From the NCBI RefSeq assembly GCF_000003815.2, contig NC_049983.1:27083542-27140043 (forward strand): a stretch of 56,502 bases of DNA, in the 5' to 3' direction. Of the stretch, positions 42,161 to 54,640 are shown in pieces; position 1 is the first letter of the stretch; each line of letters begins with the position of its first letter. Source of the stretch: Branchiostoma floridae. Lineage: Eukaryota > Chordata > Leptocardii > Amphioxiformes > Branchiostomatidae. The notes below the pieces were generated by a model that did no database searches, had not been told where the DNA came from, and worked only from the letters and a program-made list of their open reading frames with translations. Position numbers and translations under genes: made by a program.

Positions 42161-42339
42161 GGATAGGCTCTAAAGCAGACTCTCTAGCAGTCTGTAAATA
42201 TGTCCTATTTAGGCTGATGTTGTCCCTTTCTCAGCCCATTAAATGAATACTTGTGGCTCCAATTTAGTAATAAACAGATTTGATGACTTTTAGAACCTGA
42301 TAATGATGTAGAAACGGTCCACGATCAGAAATAAAAAGC

Positions 42340-42507
42340 AGATTTTGAGAAGCCCACCACTGCGCCTGCTGTAGAGACTACCCTAACCGTACTGCCTGAC
42401 GGGAGAATGTAAGATGGCGGCGGCAGGTTGCAGACGGACGGAACGGTTCGTGTGTTTCTGTTTCTGAGCGGACAAACATTCAAACTTGGGGCGGAAAACT
42501 CGCAGCC
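42340..42507 (+). promoter_or_regulatory. Promoter region of the leucine-zipper-like gene
   Basis: CpG-rich. It contains actgcgcctgctg (NRF1-like half) at about 42358 and AAGATGGCGGC at 42411-42421, a strong YY1 match that often lies at or just after the start site. The coding ATG follows at 42508 in a GCCATGG context. Confidence 0.5.
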
Positions 42508-42752
42508 ATGGCGCAGGGGTACAGCGGGGACACGGCCAAGGCGCTGGGCCTGCTGGAGGACCTGAAAGGCATCATCGTGAAGCAGGAAAACACGATCCGC
42601 GTGCAGCAGCTGAAGGTGGAGCTCCTGTCGAGCCGAGCCCGTGAGCTGGAGGCGGAGAGGGACGTGCTCCGGCGGCGGGTGGACGAGCTCAGCCGCGAGC
42701 TGCGATCCGGCAGGACCCGCTCACAGTTCTCCACGTTCAAGCCATACCCAAG
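42508..42752 (+). CDS. First coding exon of a leucine-zipper-like protein, gene continues beyond window
   Basis: ATG at 42508 in a good Kozak context (gccATGg). It encodes MAQGYSGDTAKALGLLEDL, then a coiled coil of about 55 residues with heptad Leu/Val (QQLKVELLSS, RARELEAERD, VDELSRELRS), ending FSTFKPYPR. The donor CCCAAG/GTCAGA is at 42753; reading past it gives ordinary intron-like sequence. The exon ends in phase 2. High GC and CpG match a promoter-proximal exon. I do not recognise the family from this segment; N-terminal leucine zippers occur in many unrelated proteins. No second exon is visible in the remaining 13.7 kb. Confidence 0.7.
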
Positions 42753-44165
42753 GTCAGAATTTACGCCAATCGGCGATTATTCTAAAGCTCCGTTCATGTC
42801 CAAACCTTTCCAAACTTCTTGTGAAAGTTGTTATTTAGATCGGTTCTTCTTCAAAGAAGCCTTATATCGCTAGGAACTTCCGATTTTGAGGTCTATACGT
42901 ATTGACCTGTTTGAAGTATCGTGTGTGCGAGATGCAGATGTAAACACACGGAACTGTGCATGCATCCCCCTCTCTCCCGTGTTATACCTGCAACAAGCCT
43001 GTACGTGTGCTACAAGCCGGGCGTTATAATAACGTTACTGCCCTTGCTTGGAACATTTCGTCATACGTAGTTCAGCATGACGACGTTTGGTTCCGTTTTA
43101 TTTATAGTCGTTCTAACCCGTCACAATGTGATATTTTTATCAGCCGTGGCGTAGTACAAGGGTCGGAGTTTTCCCCAAGTTGACGCTTATTTCTCTTTAA
43201 GACATTTTACCCAACCCTTAATTTTAAGAAGCCGTCCCTCCATTGAAGACGGGGAAACGCCCCCGACATTCCTGACTCCCGTTTTTCCCCTCAAATATTT
43301 CGGCCCACTTCTAACTGACTTGGCCCCGCTGCCAACCCTTCCCTTCTGCTTATTTCCCAAGGTGTGCCTCTGATGGAACCAGATAGCTTCTGCTTCTGAG
43401 GGAAAATATAGTATTTCATTTCCTTATGGGACCAGTAAGTCAGTAGTATGCCCATGGCACTTACGATCGCCATATATTCAGAGGAGGCTTACTTTAGTGC
43501 TTTATTGTCTATTCGTCCTATTCTGTATTTGGCAATTGCTTACCATATTTTGATTTCATAAGGCACACAGAAAATCCCTACCATTTGAGGTGCCAGTATT
43601 AAGTGTAAGTCTGTACTGTACATTGTACATTGTAGGTAGAGGTTTCATGGCTTCCATGTGTGGAGCTGACTGCACCATGTGTACTACAGGTGGGGTTTCC
43701 CCTGCCCAATGTTTTTGTTTACAGACGTTGTTGTGCTTCGTGCCCCCGTTGTTGACACAATATTTCCCAGGGCCGCGCAGTGAAAACAGGGGCAGATCCT
43801 AAGCAAGCATCCGGCCCGCCGGCTCTCTCTGGCGCGTGAGCCAATAATTGTTGCCGATAACTCTATTATATCTCTGAATAGATAACACAGCCCATCAAAC
43901 TTTAATTAGCTGTAGGGCAGACACAAAAAGAACCTGCCCATAAAATGCACAAATGTGGCTTCACTACTGCCTGCTCCATTCTTCTTCATTACAGTCATTT
44001 TTCTGGCTGAGTTTATTCGATTACGGTGGCTCGCCACGGCCCCGTACTGTAGAATATGACAAGATTGGCCCTGCCAGGTCCATTCTGCCTATTTCCCCTG
44101 TGGAACACGGGTGTTTGAGCTTATCCAGATGAGCTGTGATAATGGCTGAGGGGTCGTGATGGGAG

Positions 44166-44536
44166 GCAGGCTTTCCTCTCCTGTCTACAGCCTGGTCTTA
44201 CATGGAAGCAGTCGGATGTTAGCAGGCTTTCCTTTCACATCTGCAATCTGGTCTTTATATAATACATGGAACCAGTCAGATGTTAGCAGGCTTTCCTTTC
44301 ACATCTGCAATCTGGTCTTTATATAATACATGGAACCAGTATGATGTTAGCAGGCTTTCCTTTCACATCTACAATCTGGTCTTTATATAATACATGGAAC
44401 CAGTATGATGTTAGCAGGCTTTCCTTTCACATCTACAATCTGGTCTTTATATGATACATAGAAGCAGTCAGATGTTAGCAGGCTTTCCTTTCACATCTGC
44501 AATCTGGTCTTTATATCATACATGGATCCAGTCAGA
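44166..44536. repeat. About 64-bp minisatellite, six copies
   Basis: The unit contains gatgttagcaggctttcctt, tcacatctgcaatctggtct and ttatataatacatggaacca. The first copy is shortened and diverged; copies 2-6 are close. Confidence 0.88.
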
Positions 44537-44997
44537 TGGGAGACAGTCTGTAGATGGCTGGAGGGAAGATTATAGATAAATCGTAATGTCTCATTTCTGC
44601 TCATCACTTAGAAGGTTAAACTGTGGTGTGCCTTCAGCAGTTTCCTAATGTTTAGTATGTCATGTAAGAATTAATCCCTGGCTATGCCTTCCTTCCCAAA
44701 GACAGTATATTCAGTTATACAGGAGTCTATGACTGACTTATGCCTGTACTGTATAGCCTAGAACTATAACTTTAACGTTCTTTGTTTATGAGAACTTGAA
44801 GAGATTGCAGCCAGTGTGACTATACCAGTTTGTAAGCGTACTAATTTCTAGCATGCAAAAGTGTGATACTGTTACATTCTCTCAAACATGTGCCAGTCAC
44901 CACCACCTCTATGCAAGGCATGCGTGTGACCACTTTTTAATCAATGGTCCCTTCGACAATTTTTCCCACTAACACAAACATTAAAAATCCTGTCTTA

Positions 44998-45070
44998 AGT
45001 GACCACCTGTTCATATACACCAGACCTTATTGGCCCTCAGAATGGTCTTCTTGGGCAGTTTTGACTGTGT
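44998..45070. repeat. Interspersed repeat, copy 1 (pair with 53930-54020)
   Basis: gtgaccacctgttcatatac, accagaccttattgg and tggtcttcttgggcag recur with changes at 53961-54018 (gtgaccacctgtccacaaag, accagattttattgg, tggtcttattgggcag). Family unknown. Confidence 0.6.
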
Positions 45071-45549
45071 GTATGAAGAGGGATTGTTCACCTTGACTCT
45101 ACCATACATGTCTGCAGGGAAGAAAAAGATGAATACCTGAGTTTTGCTCATCACTTACCTTACATTTAATGGTGGCACAGGTTAAAATGATGTCTGGTGG
45201 CTTGTATTGTAGCTGCCGGCCATTTCATACCTCCCTGTGCAGTTATTACAGTCCAGGGCCTGACAACATTTCCCCGGGGCCTGTAGAGATTAACGTTGCA
45301 GCTCCGCACATCGCTTAGACTAACACAGGTCAAACTGTGCATCATCGCCTCAGATTGTGGCTATAGCTGAAGGCAGTTTCACTCAGTACATGTACAGCTG
45401 ATGCAATCCAGCTGTAAGACATAGTTCTAGATGATAGATGATTATAGAATAATACCTGAGCCCTGTTTATCATTGTAAACCAGCCAGTCTCTGTGTGTGT
45501 TTGGTCGTTGCCGAAGGCAGTTTCACTTAGTCCCTATATGGCTGTTATA

Positions 45550-45840
45550 CTTTGGCAGTAAAATATATTTGTATGGATTCCTCAATGTCTCTGGGGAGTA
45601 TTGACTATCATACCTGTAACAAGCGCAGTATGTGCTTGAATGTGACGCCAGGTAGTTTCGACGGTCCCTTTATGGTTGGTACAATCCAGCATATTAAAAT
45701 GTATTTGTACAGATTCCTCGATGCCCCTGGGGAGTGTTGACTATTATACCTGTAACAAGCTTGAATCTGAGGGCAAAGTAGTTTCAACAGTCCCTTTATG
45801 GTTGATATAATCCAACACTAAAATACAGATTCCTCCTTTT
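45550..45840. repeat. Diverged tandem repeats, about 110-125 bp
   Basis: aaaatatatttgtatggatt / aaaatgtatttgtacagatt / aaaatacagatt, each followed by cctc, then ggggagt.ttgactat.ata, cctgtaacaagc and a gtcccttta-tggttg. Two full units and a partial third. Confidence 0.65.
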
Positions 45841-47384
45841 CCCAGAGGAGCTTCTTGCATCAGTACCTGAGCTCTGTATTATCATTTGAACTCCACATTT
45901 ATGTTGTGCAAGCACATCTAACCCTCCTCTTATTTATTTTTATTCACATTACTTTCCGCCTGCTCTAAAGAATTTGCTAATCTCTGTACGATAGATAAAC
46001 TCAACTACATGTACATTCTAGGAGGCGATAATCCTCACTGTGTACAAGTAGGCAAATATATCCACGAATGTTTATACCATAGAACCAATAGTGTTAATGA
46101 CATGCTAGTCCCTGTATGTTGACTTACTCATACCTATAAATATCCATATATGTGTGTTTAGCTGTACTGTAAGTAGTTATTATACATGTAGACCTCACGA
46201 AAGTCGCTGTGCTTTTGTTGTGTCAATAAAGATTTTCTTTTTTTCTTTTTATTTATTTATTGATCTTTAGGGTAGTCCCTTCAGTTAACGTAGTAACTGA
46301 TTTCCTGTAATGGGGAACATGATGATAAACAGTACAGTGAGTGCATGTTTGTCATTTTCAAGGTGTGTGCTAGAAGTAGATAGCATTTCCATATATTTTC
46401 CATATGGTGTAGCAATGTTCAGCCTCAGCTCTGGCAGGTTTGTATAATAAGTCCCCTGCTGTGGGAGGTTTTCCGACCTGTTGTGTTTCAGCTTGTCTCT
46501 GTCCAGTCCCGTTCTCCACGCTTGGGGCAGACATGGCGCCACGACATTGTCACACTGATGCCACAGTTCCCCCGCCTTTTGTGGACCTGTGAATGAACTG
46601 TTGGAATGGCGTAACGAAACAGAAGTGTACATAGCGAGGCAGGGCACGGCAGGTTCTCTATTCTGTGTTTCATATCTGTTTGGAGTGAGTTTGTTTCTTA
46701 TCAGAGCCATAAAGAAATTAGCATGAAGTACTAGTATATGTTTTTGTTATATTTATAGTCAACTGTATCATACAAACAGCGCTACTGTAGCGTTACAAAG
46801 CAGAAGTATTGCTAGGTTTACTGTGTTTTGATAGTTGGACAAAGCGTCCTTATTGCATTTCCATATTTTCTCAGGTACGTATTTAAAATAGGTTGATTGA
46901 GAAACAAGCAGTTACACTACTACCCGGCAACTGGATAAAGTTTGAAATTTCTCACTTTCGAAAATTCGACTTTTCCACATTTTATCCATTTGCTTGAAAA
47001 ACGTTTACTAAGCATATCTTATTACATGAATGTCTAACCTTCATCGATACACAAATATTGTGTTTGAATTTGAGACTGTGGCACGGCAGGGCGACTGTTC
47101 CTGAATCCTTTATTTCAGTTCCAATTTTTCTCAGGTCCGTTATAAGTAGATTAGCATGGATTGTTGTGGCCGCCTGTCAAACGGCAGCTCCCAGTGTTTC
47201 ATGTTTGCTCAAAGTCTGGCCCAGAAATTGCCAGACAGACAACACAACTCACTATGTATACCTCTGACTAAAATAGAAGCACCAGGCCTGGACCTGTCTG
47301 TTTGGGAACTGGACACTGCAGATTAGAGTCAAAGCCAGAAGAAGTTCCTTTGTGATTTAGCAAGTTCTGGCATCAATCATCATT

Positions 47385-47965
47385 TTAGTTATGTATGGTA
47401 TGAAAGAAATGAAAGACTCTAAACTCTCCTCTCTTTCTACATTGAATAAGCACTACAAGCAAGAAAATTACATTTCAACCATAAAGAGCCTTGACATTCG
47501 TAGGGCAATCACACAACTCAGAATTAGCTGTCACAAATTAAATATAGAAACCGGGAGATTCAAAAAAATCCCTATCGACCAGAGGGTTTGCCCATTCTGT
47601 CCAGAGTTAATTGAAGACGAATATCACTTTATGATTGTATGTCCCAAATATTCTGAAATACGCAATTCTCTATACAGAAGGTTGTCATTTTATACACAAG
47701 GATTTATCTCAATGGACCTGAAGTGCAAATTCAAATACATCATGACATGTGACAATCCCTGCATGGCAGATATAGGAAAATATATTAAAGAAGGTTTGGA
47801 TATTAGAAACTCCTCAACTGATTGTAAAAGCTTCCAATGATTGTAAGAAGCTTATCCCATACTACAACTCCTGTATTAGTTAGTTAAGCTATAGAACTGT
47901 AGTTATGTAGATGCCATACTTTGTACCTCGTACAATTGTTGTGCAATAAAGTTATATATATATAT
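47385..47965 (+). mobile_element. 3' part of a LINE (C-terminal zinc-knuckle region and tail)
   Basis: The frame 47391-47840 contains VCPFCPELIEDEYHFMIVC followed by PKY, the CxxC-H-C segment found near the C-terminus of many non-LTR reverse transcriptases. The 3' UTR ends ttgttgtgcaataaagttat then (AT)n. The reverse-transcriptase core is missing, so it is truncated. Same 3' end as 40580-40627. Confidence 0.75.
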
Positions 47966-48809
47966 GTAATATGTACTTTTAGATGATAAAATAAGATATA
48001 ACTGTGCTTTCTAAGTAAAAAATTGACATGTATAGTGTTCAACAGGTATTATTAGAATTCAAGAATTTAGAATTTGTTGTGATATGCAAATCTAAAATCA
48101 CCATCATTCAGTGTTATGAAATAATGAGTGTATTGTAGGCAGGTCCATATACTATCATGGAGCATCGTTAAGAATGGCATGTCAGGGCCGTAGAGGGGGT
48201 TAAGTGCATGAATGTGGCCTTGAGGTAAGGCAAACCTATATTTGTATTTCCCTGTTGTCCCCCATGTCCGCCCTCTGGCCTGGAGGTCAGACCAGAATAA
48301 CAGACCCCTGCGACCTCTGACCCTGCTACTGTGTGGTGTGCTAATCAACAGTTCAGTGCCACAAAGGTACAACTCACTCAACTAGACTCAGACTAGCGCT
48401 GAAAAGTTCTCTTGCCCTGTGGGCTATCGGGCAAGTACAGATAAAATCTACTGGCCCAAAGCAACTTTATTGGCACGCATTTCTAAACTACTAAAGGATA
48501 CAATTTTACTTGCAAGCTTACTTTTCTTCAGTAGACAGAGCACTCGATCTGTTTAGTACTATAGACTTATAGAAAATATGTCCACTAACTGTTGCTTACG
48601 CTTACCTTTATCGATTTGCATGTACATGTATATCTACTTGCTGTGACATACAAAATAAATATTTATCTACATGTATATCTGCAAGTTTAATGATCAGCCA
48701 TTTTGAACTCGGCTCAAGGCTTGTCCCGTACACCATGACAAGTGTCTATCAAATTTTGCCAACACTAAACCCTACTTCTGTATGTGCACCAGTGATACTG
48801 TTATCGTAA

Positions 48810-49144
48810 CCTGTAACAAGTTCACACCATCTGAACCTGAACTGTTTGGGTCCCGCCTCCCTAGCCTGGGATAAACCTGTAACAAGTTCACACCACCTGA
48901 ACCTGAACTGTTTGGGTCCCACCTCCCTAGCCTGGGATAAACCTGTAACAAGTTCAGACCATCTGAACCTGAACTGTTGGGTCCCGCCTCCCTAGCCTGG
49001 GATAAACCTGTAACAAGTTCACACCATCTGAACCTGAACCTGAACTGTTTGGGTCCCACCTCCCTAGCCTGGGATAAACCTGTAACAAGTTCACACCATC
49101 TGAACCTGAACTGTTTGGGTCCCGCCTCCCTAGCCTGGGATAAA
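48810..49144. repeat. About 65-bp minisatellite, five copies
   Basis: Unit: cctgtaacaagttcacacca, tctgaacctgaactgtttgg, gtcccgcctccctagcctgg, gataaa. Copies differ by single bases; one has an extra gaacct. Confidence 0.92.
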
Positions 49145-50678
49145 TATAGCTCTGTGGAGTCAGGTGGAAATAATCGGGCAGCTCAAGTCTGTCATGGCTT
49201 GTTGCACCTCCCCTCAACTGTGTAAAATTGGGAGTAGACACCACAGACTGTAGACGCAGAGCAGAGTACTTTGGCAATGTCAGTCCTATCTGCTGGTTCT
49301 TAGATGTTACAACATAACACTGAAGTGACACTGAACAATGAATGAAAACAGAGCTTGAGGCCTACATTTTCAGTATTGTTACACCATGGTGCTAAAATGT
49401 AGAGTTTGATATAGTCAGACTCAGGTACTTCTATTAGTCTACAACACTTTTCTCCTCTTATATAAATTGCCTTTTCTACTGTTACTTTAAAAATGAACCA
49501 AGGAACAAACAAATTATTGTGGCCCAGACTAGGAGGTTGTAATTTACAGTGAATTATGGGTTTTGTTAAAGGTCCTTAATTTGATCCCATCCACAGAAGT
49601 ACTTAGGTAACTAACCGTGAATAATTATGGCTCACCCAAGAGTCATGCAGGTAGAACACATTAGTGTTAAGTTTATCTGTTTTAGAGTAGAGTAGACTAG
49701 ATTATCTCAATACTACATGCATAACTATCTTAGTTTTTTTTAGCAGATAGTGATTGCAGACAAGGTCAGCTCAGAAGTCTGACAGGACACATGGACTCCC
49801 AGTTGAGTTTGAAATGTGGAACCTGTCAGAAAGGCATCTGGTCTGAACCTCCCCATGGGAAACCCATTTGTAGGTGTGATTTACTGTAGGAAAATTGCTG
49901 GACAAGCTCCAGTAAAGGATAGCAGCATACAGGAGAACCACTACAAAACACATACAGGAATTATGTACTGGATGTTGGCTTGAACTTGTTGAAGTGTGAA
50001 AACTGTAAGTTTTACATGTTATACTATGCATATATGAAGCTAAACTTTCTTTCAACACAAAAATACACATGGATGAAATGAAATTGTTATACAAGTCCTA
50101 TACATGACCTAGGTAACTACACCAATATAGCATTTTACAGTGTTGAAGTAGAGACATTCTTCAAGGCTAGCTGCAATTTCTTGGATTGTGTTCGTATTAG
50201 TCAAGTGTGACATCCCTGGTGCAAGTACAGTGTAGTTAAAATGGCCCACATTTACTAATGGGAAGTCCAGTACAGAAGTACAAATGTGTGTATTGATGTT
50301 CCTGTCTTTAGTGCTGGTAAATGGTCCTTAGATATGATCTAACCCAGCTCCACTGTGTTGTACTGAAGGTTTAAATGGCCAATTTTGCCACTAATGTCCA
50401 CCATAGCGAGAAGGATCATTCAGGCTCCATACTGCCTTTGTGGGGCGGCCTCTCACGAGTGGTGATCAATAGGCAGTATTGGGAATCCATGCGGAGTATT
50501 GGTAATCAATAAGCTGTGCTGGAGCTGGTATGCGATGTGGGGTGTGGGTTGCCCATTTGCCAGGATGTGCGGTATTGATTGGAAGCTGTGTTATTGAATG
50601 GAGGTGGTTTAGCCTGAAATTGGTGCGATACTGGGCATGTGGGGTGGTGGTTGGTCAATCCATGATATGCTTTTGTAA

Positions 50679-50917
50679 CGGTTACATGCAAAAATGCTGC
50701 CAATTTTGCAAGCAATGTGAGAAATTTGCCTGCAAAATGATATATGGTCAGTAGTACTTTCTGCAATTGAATTGCATGTTCAGACATTAGGTTATTCCAC
50801 AAAATACTTTTGTTTTTTGGTTACATGCAAAGATTTTGGATGCAATTTGAGAAGTTTGCCTGCAGAATGATATATGGTCAGTGGTACTTTCTGCAATCAA
50901 AGTGTATGTTCAGACCT
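50679..50917. repeat. Tandem duplication of about 135-140 bp
   Basis: ggttacatgcaaa, tttgcctgca, aatgatatatggtcagt and gtactttctgcaat occur twice in order, at about 50679-50786 and 50819-50917. Confidence 0.8.
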
Positions 50918-51866
50918 TTTTATTTGCTAACCTTGAAATCTCGTTTAGGCAGGGTTTATAATAATTGTGCTCTCATGGACACCTGAGGTCTGGACACAAA
51001 TCCATGGAACAGGCAGCCCACAAGAAATTCAAAAGGGAAATGATTTTTTCCAATCATGTCTTTTTGATTAAATAGTAGGAAATACCTATTAGATGTCAGA
51101 AGCTGTATCAAAGATTTCATGTTTATCATTTACATTGATTTTGATATGATACCCGTATATGTTATGTGTATCTCTTGCCCGACATGTAAAATGAAAAACG
51201 TTGAGCCCTTGTAAGCTACGACTTCATTATGCCTGATATGTATTATCCAGTAAGGCGTAATATATATCATTATACGAGTAATAATCCTCCTTATACATGA
51301 TGAGTGTAATGTTTTACATTAGAAGGATGATGATTAGAGGATTTAGTCTAATAACTTATTACAGTCTACCACCTGCTCAGTTGTAAACCATGGGGCACTC
51401 CAAAGTCATGTTTTTCATTGTGCTTAATGAAATGGCAAGATATGAAGTATTCTTTCACATTTCTAATTTCTAATCTTCTGATGCATGAGAAATGTAATGT
51501 TTCCTATTAGACAGCTTCAGAGTTAGTCCCCACCAATCAGGCTTTTAGCTAGGATTTATTTTTTTTAGGGGGTCCGAATTTCTTGGTGAGTCGTGGTAAG
51601 GCGCCACTATTGTAGGGGGGTCAGGGGGTATCCACCTTCTAAAGTGCTGAGTTTTCGAGAATTTTAAGTTAAAATGGTGCATTCTAAGGTATCCTTTAAT
51701 AGGGGCAAAATTACTATCAGAGGCTTCACAGTAGAAGACTAGTACTGTGACCACAAATGAGCTAGTGGCATCCCTGGTCAATCAGAATTTCATGCTTGTC
51801 AGAGGATATGCTCCCCAGATGATGCTATGACAAATGCCTGACAAAAAGCCTGCCACCGATATGGAT

Positions 51867-52110
51867 GTCCCTGTAGCTCAACTGGTAGCAGCCTCACTGT
51901 TGAGCTGCTGGTTCTAACTAGCTGGTAACTGGGAGGCCTTGGTTCAAACCTGGGTAGGGCATTTCAGTTGGGGCTGCACCCGTCTGCCAGAGAGGTGTAA
52001 AATAGGGTCCCGTGTTCGAGGAGGTGCCTCAAGTACGTTTCAGGGGAATAAGGTCTATCAACCCCTCCCTGTAAAAGTATACACTGCTACAGAAATAGCA
52101 AGGAAACTGG
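51867..52110 (+). mobile_element. tRNA-derived SINE, second family
   Basis: A box ctgtagctcaactggtagca and B box ttggttcaaacctggg, about 70 bp apart (longer than a real tRNA), then a non-tRNA body with cagagaggtgtaaaatag and cagaaatagcaaggaaactg. Not a functional tRNA gene by spacing. Confidence 0.65.
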
Positions 52111-52397
52111 CTGACCCATATGCCACTAGGCACTACAAAGGGACCATACAGGCTCCCACCATTGTCAATCTGCCCACCTGTCTACACCAGGTGAGTTCTT
52201 ACCTGTCCCAGGTGTGCAGAATCAGTGGCACGTGTGTCCCCACACATCCAGCCAGTCTCAGAACTGTTACAGTATAACTTGTTACGAGATTGGTCTGGTG
52301 TAACACAAGCAAATCACTCCAGCAAGACTGCCTGGGCGTCTGTGGTGTAATCTGGATTATTATTACCCCTGCCCGGAAGGTTATGTTTTCGTTAGCA

Positions 52398-52400
<3 letters not shown>

Positions 52401-52437
<37 letters not shown>

Positions 52438-52525
52438 TCTGAGTGCATGCATGCATGTCAGTGTGTATGTATGTTTGTGTGTCTCTGTGTGTATACGTCT
52501 GTGTCCTTGTGTGTGTGTGTGTGTG
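52401..52525. repeat. (GT)n-rich tract
   Basis: GT dinucleotides at 52401-52436 and 52508-52525 with TGTCTC/TGTATG interruptions between. Confidence 0.95.
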
Positions 52526-53718
52526 AGTATCACAATCATTAATGACTCTCTGTAGTTATCTATACTGTCTAACAACATTGAAATCTGGTCTGTGCTTGTA
52601 AATATGTACATATACCTCGTGTCTAGTCAAGCCTGACCTATCAACTGCCCCACATTGTATGTACATTTCCTGGAGGTCAAATCTGCGTGTGTTCCATTCG
52701 TACACGATGATCGATGATGTCACACCTCTGGGGGTGATGTAATGTGTGGGAAGTCTCATTACGCTCGTGGGGGGGGGGAGGGTGGAGAAAAACTGATTAA
52801 TTATTCCAATTTCTCACCAAAACTCTCTCATTATTTCATTTAAAAGAATTATTCAGCACAAATGGAGAAACCTGGGTGGAAAATTTGTGACATTATCGGG
52901 TCTTCGCCGTCGTTAGGAGCGATCTGCCACAGATGGTTTAATGTAATTCCAGTTCCCATAAATTACACATGCTTTCGCTGCTGTACTTTACTTGGGATTA
53001 AAATAATATAATTTTCCACAAAACTAAACTGACATACAGAAAATTATTTAGATGTGACAAACAAACTTTACTAATGCATGATTATAAGTCATTACAATGT
53101 TTGATGTTGAGATATGAAGTCATAATCATATCTGGTTCTAGAAATGTGAGTCAGACCAGCTGCATGAAGGTCATTGGGGAACTACTGTCAGGATAGCTAG
53201 GAGCTTGAAGAAAAGGGTGGGTGTAGGTTTTTAGGTGAATCCCACAGCAATGTTTCACGTAGTATAACAGTGATGACAATTTTTGGCAATTGTAAGTTCT
53301 TCTAGATCTGCTTTTGTGATGTTATTGTAACACACAGTCAGAGAAGACAATTTCTCTGTTCTAACCCAGTTGTTCGTACTGCAGGGAACATCATTGGTTC
53401 AAGCATCAATTTTTACCAAAGGTTTCATTAAAGTCCATAGAGAGCCTGCTATGGAGGCTACTGTTTTGTTTTGCTTCTGACCTCTGTGTTGGGTCTTATT
53501 TTCCTCGCTCCAGTGAGAATGTATGTGCAGGTGGTTGTTACATGTTATGAAATATGATGATGTTGACCCCTGACCTATGAACCTGCCTTCATTTGTCCTG
53601 TGGTGAGGTCACCAGGTCGTATATACCTGCTGATTGGTCTGCATGTTTGACCTCTGCAGAGGGCAGAGATAATCAAGTGTCTGAGGTCCTGCTGTGTTGA
53701 TGTTGCGTCCCAGTCCAT

Positions 53719-53818
53719 NNNNNNNNNNNNNNNNNNNNNNNNNNNNNNNNNNNNNNNNNNNNNNNNNNNNNNNNNNNNNNNNNNNNNNNNNNNNNNNNNN
53801 NNNNNNNNNNNNNNNNNN
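53719..53818. other. Assembly gap (100 N)
   Basis: Placeholder-length gap in the presumed intron. Confidence 1.
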
Positions 53819-53929
53819 CAACATCACACTGTTGTAGTCAACCTGTACAATTACTAGTGACCACATCTACATAAGCCAAGGACTACCTGTGGTCCTGCAT
53901 GAATGATTTTACCCATTGGCACAAGCATT

Positions 53930-54020
53930 TTTAAGAACCCTGTCTATAGTGACCACCTGTCCACAAAGACCAGATTTTATTGGTCTCCTATGTGGTCTTA
54001 TTGGGCAGGTGCGACTGTAT
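53930..54020. repeat. Interspersed repeat, copy 2 (pair with 44998-45070)
   Basis: See 44998-45070; here the unit is preceded by cacaagcatttttaagaacc, matching cacaaacattaaaaatcctg upstream of copy 1, so the homology extends about 30 bp further left in both. Confidence 0.6.
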
Positions 54021-54530
54021 CAGAGAAACTTTGAGTAGAAATGTTAGTCAACTGTTATCTCTATAGCTATTTGCTGTAGCATTACTAGATGGACACTGTT
54101 TTATGACATGTTTTATTAACTATTAGCAAATGTGTCCATTAAATAAAAGTGACAAAATTAGATTTTAGCTTTGCTCCAGTACCAATGATTTTGAATTTTG
54201 TCATATTTCAATTATATCATAAATATTTCAATTTGAAATATCCAGAAATTCTGTAGAAAATTTCATCAATATTCCATGCCAGGACCAGGCATGCATGACA
54301 AACGACCAGAGAAATGATGGGACTCCTAATTAACAACATCCATCCATCAGTCGTTAAGCCTGCCTTGTGTACATGCAATAACGGTGTGTGGCTGCAGGCT
54401 TTTTAGGTCAATTGGGGCAGGCTGGAGGGGCTTCGGCCACCCTGAGTCAATCTGTCCTTTTCTCATGTCTGTAAAATAATGGTTGTGCAAGATTGAAAAA
54501 TCCAGAGGTATGAGGGTAGAGCAGATGGAC

Positions 54531-54640
54531 ATTTATTTATTTCTTTATTTCAACTTCCTCATCATACATGCATGTAAAATGAGTTGGACAAAAGGAACAG
54601 GCATAAGTCCTTTTCCTCGCTAATATAATCTGTCCAAGAT
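54531..54640 (-). mobile_element. LINE 3' tail, minus orientation
   Basis: catttatttatttctttatt is the reverse of an (AAAT)n tail. The adjacent sequence reads on the minus strand ...ccttttgtccaactcatttt, as a short LINE 3' end would. Truncated. Confidence 0.5.

Larger units (their letters stand above)
39801..42507. other. Region between WASHC1 and the divergent coiled-coil exon
   Basis: Should contain the non-coding first exon(s) and promoter of WASHC1 on the minus strand. It holds a SINE (40196-40350), a LINE tail (40580-40627), poor sequence (40920-41121), a gap (41219-41318) and a Penelope-like fragment (41630-41720). No protein-coding exon is visible. Confidence 0.6.

Noticed and set aside
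51867-51970. Functional tRNA gene
   Set aside because: A and B boxes are present, but the distance is too long for a normal tRNA and the acceptor stem does not pair; a SINE head fits better.
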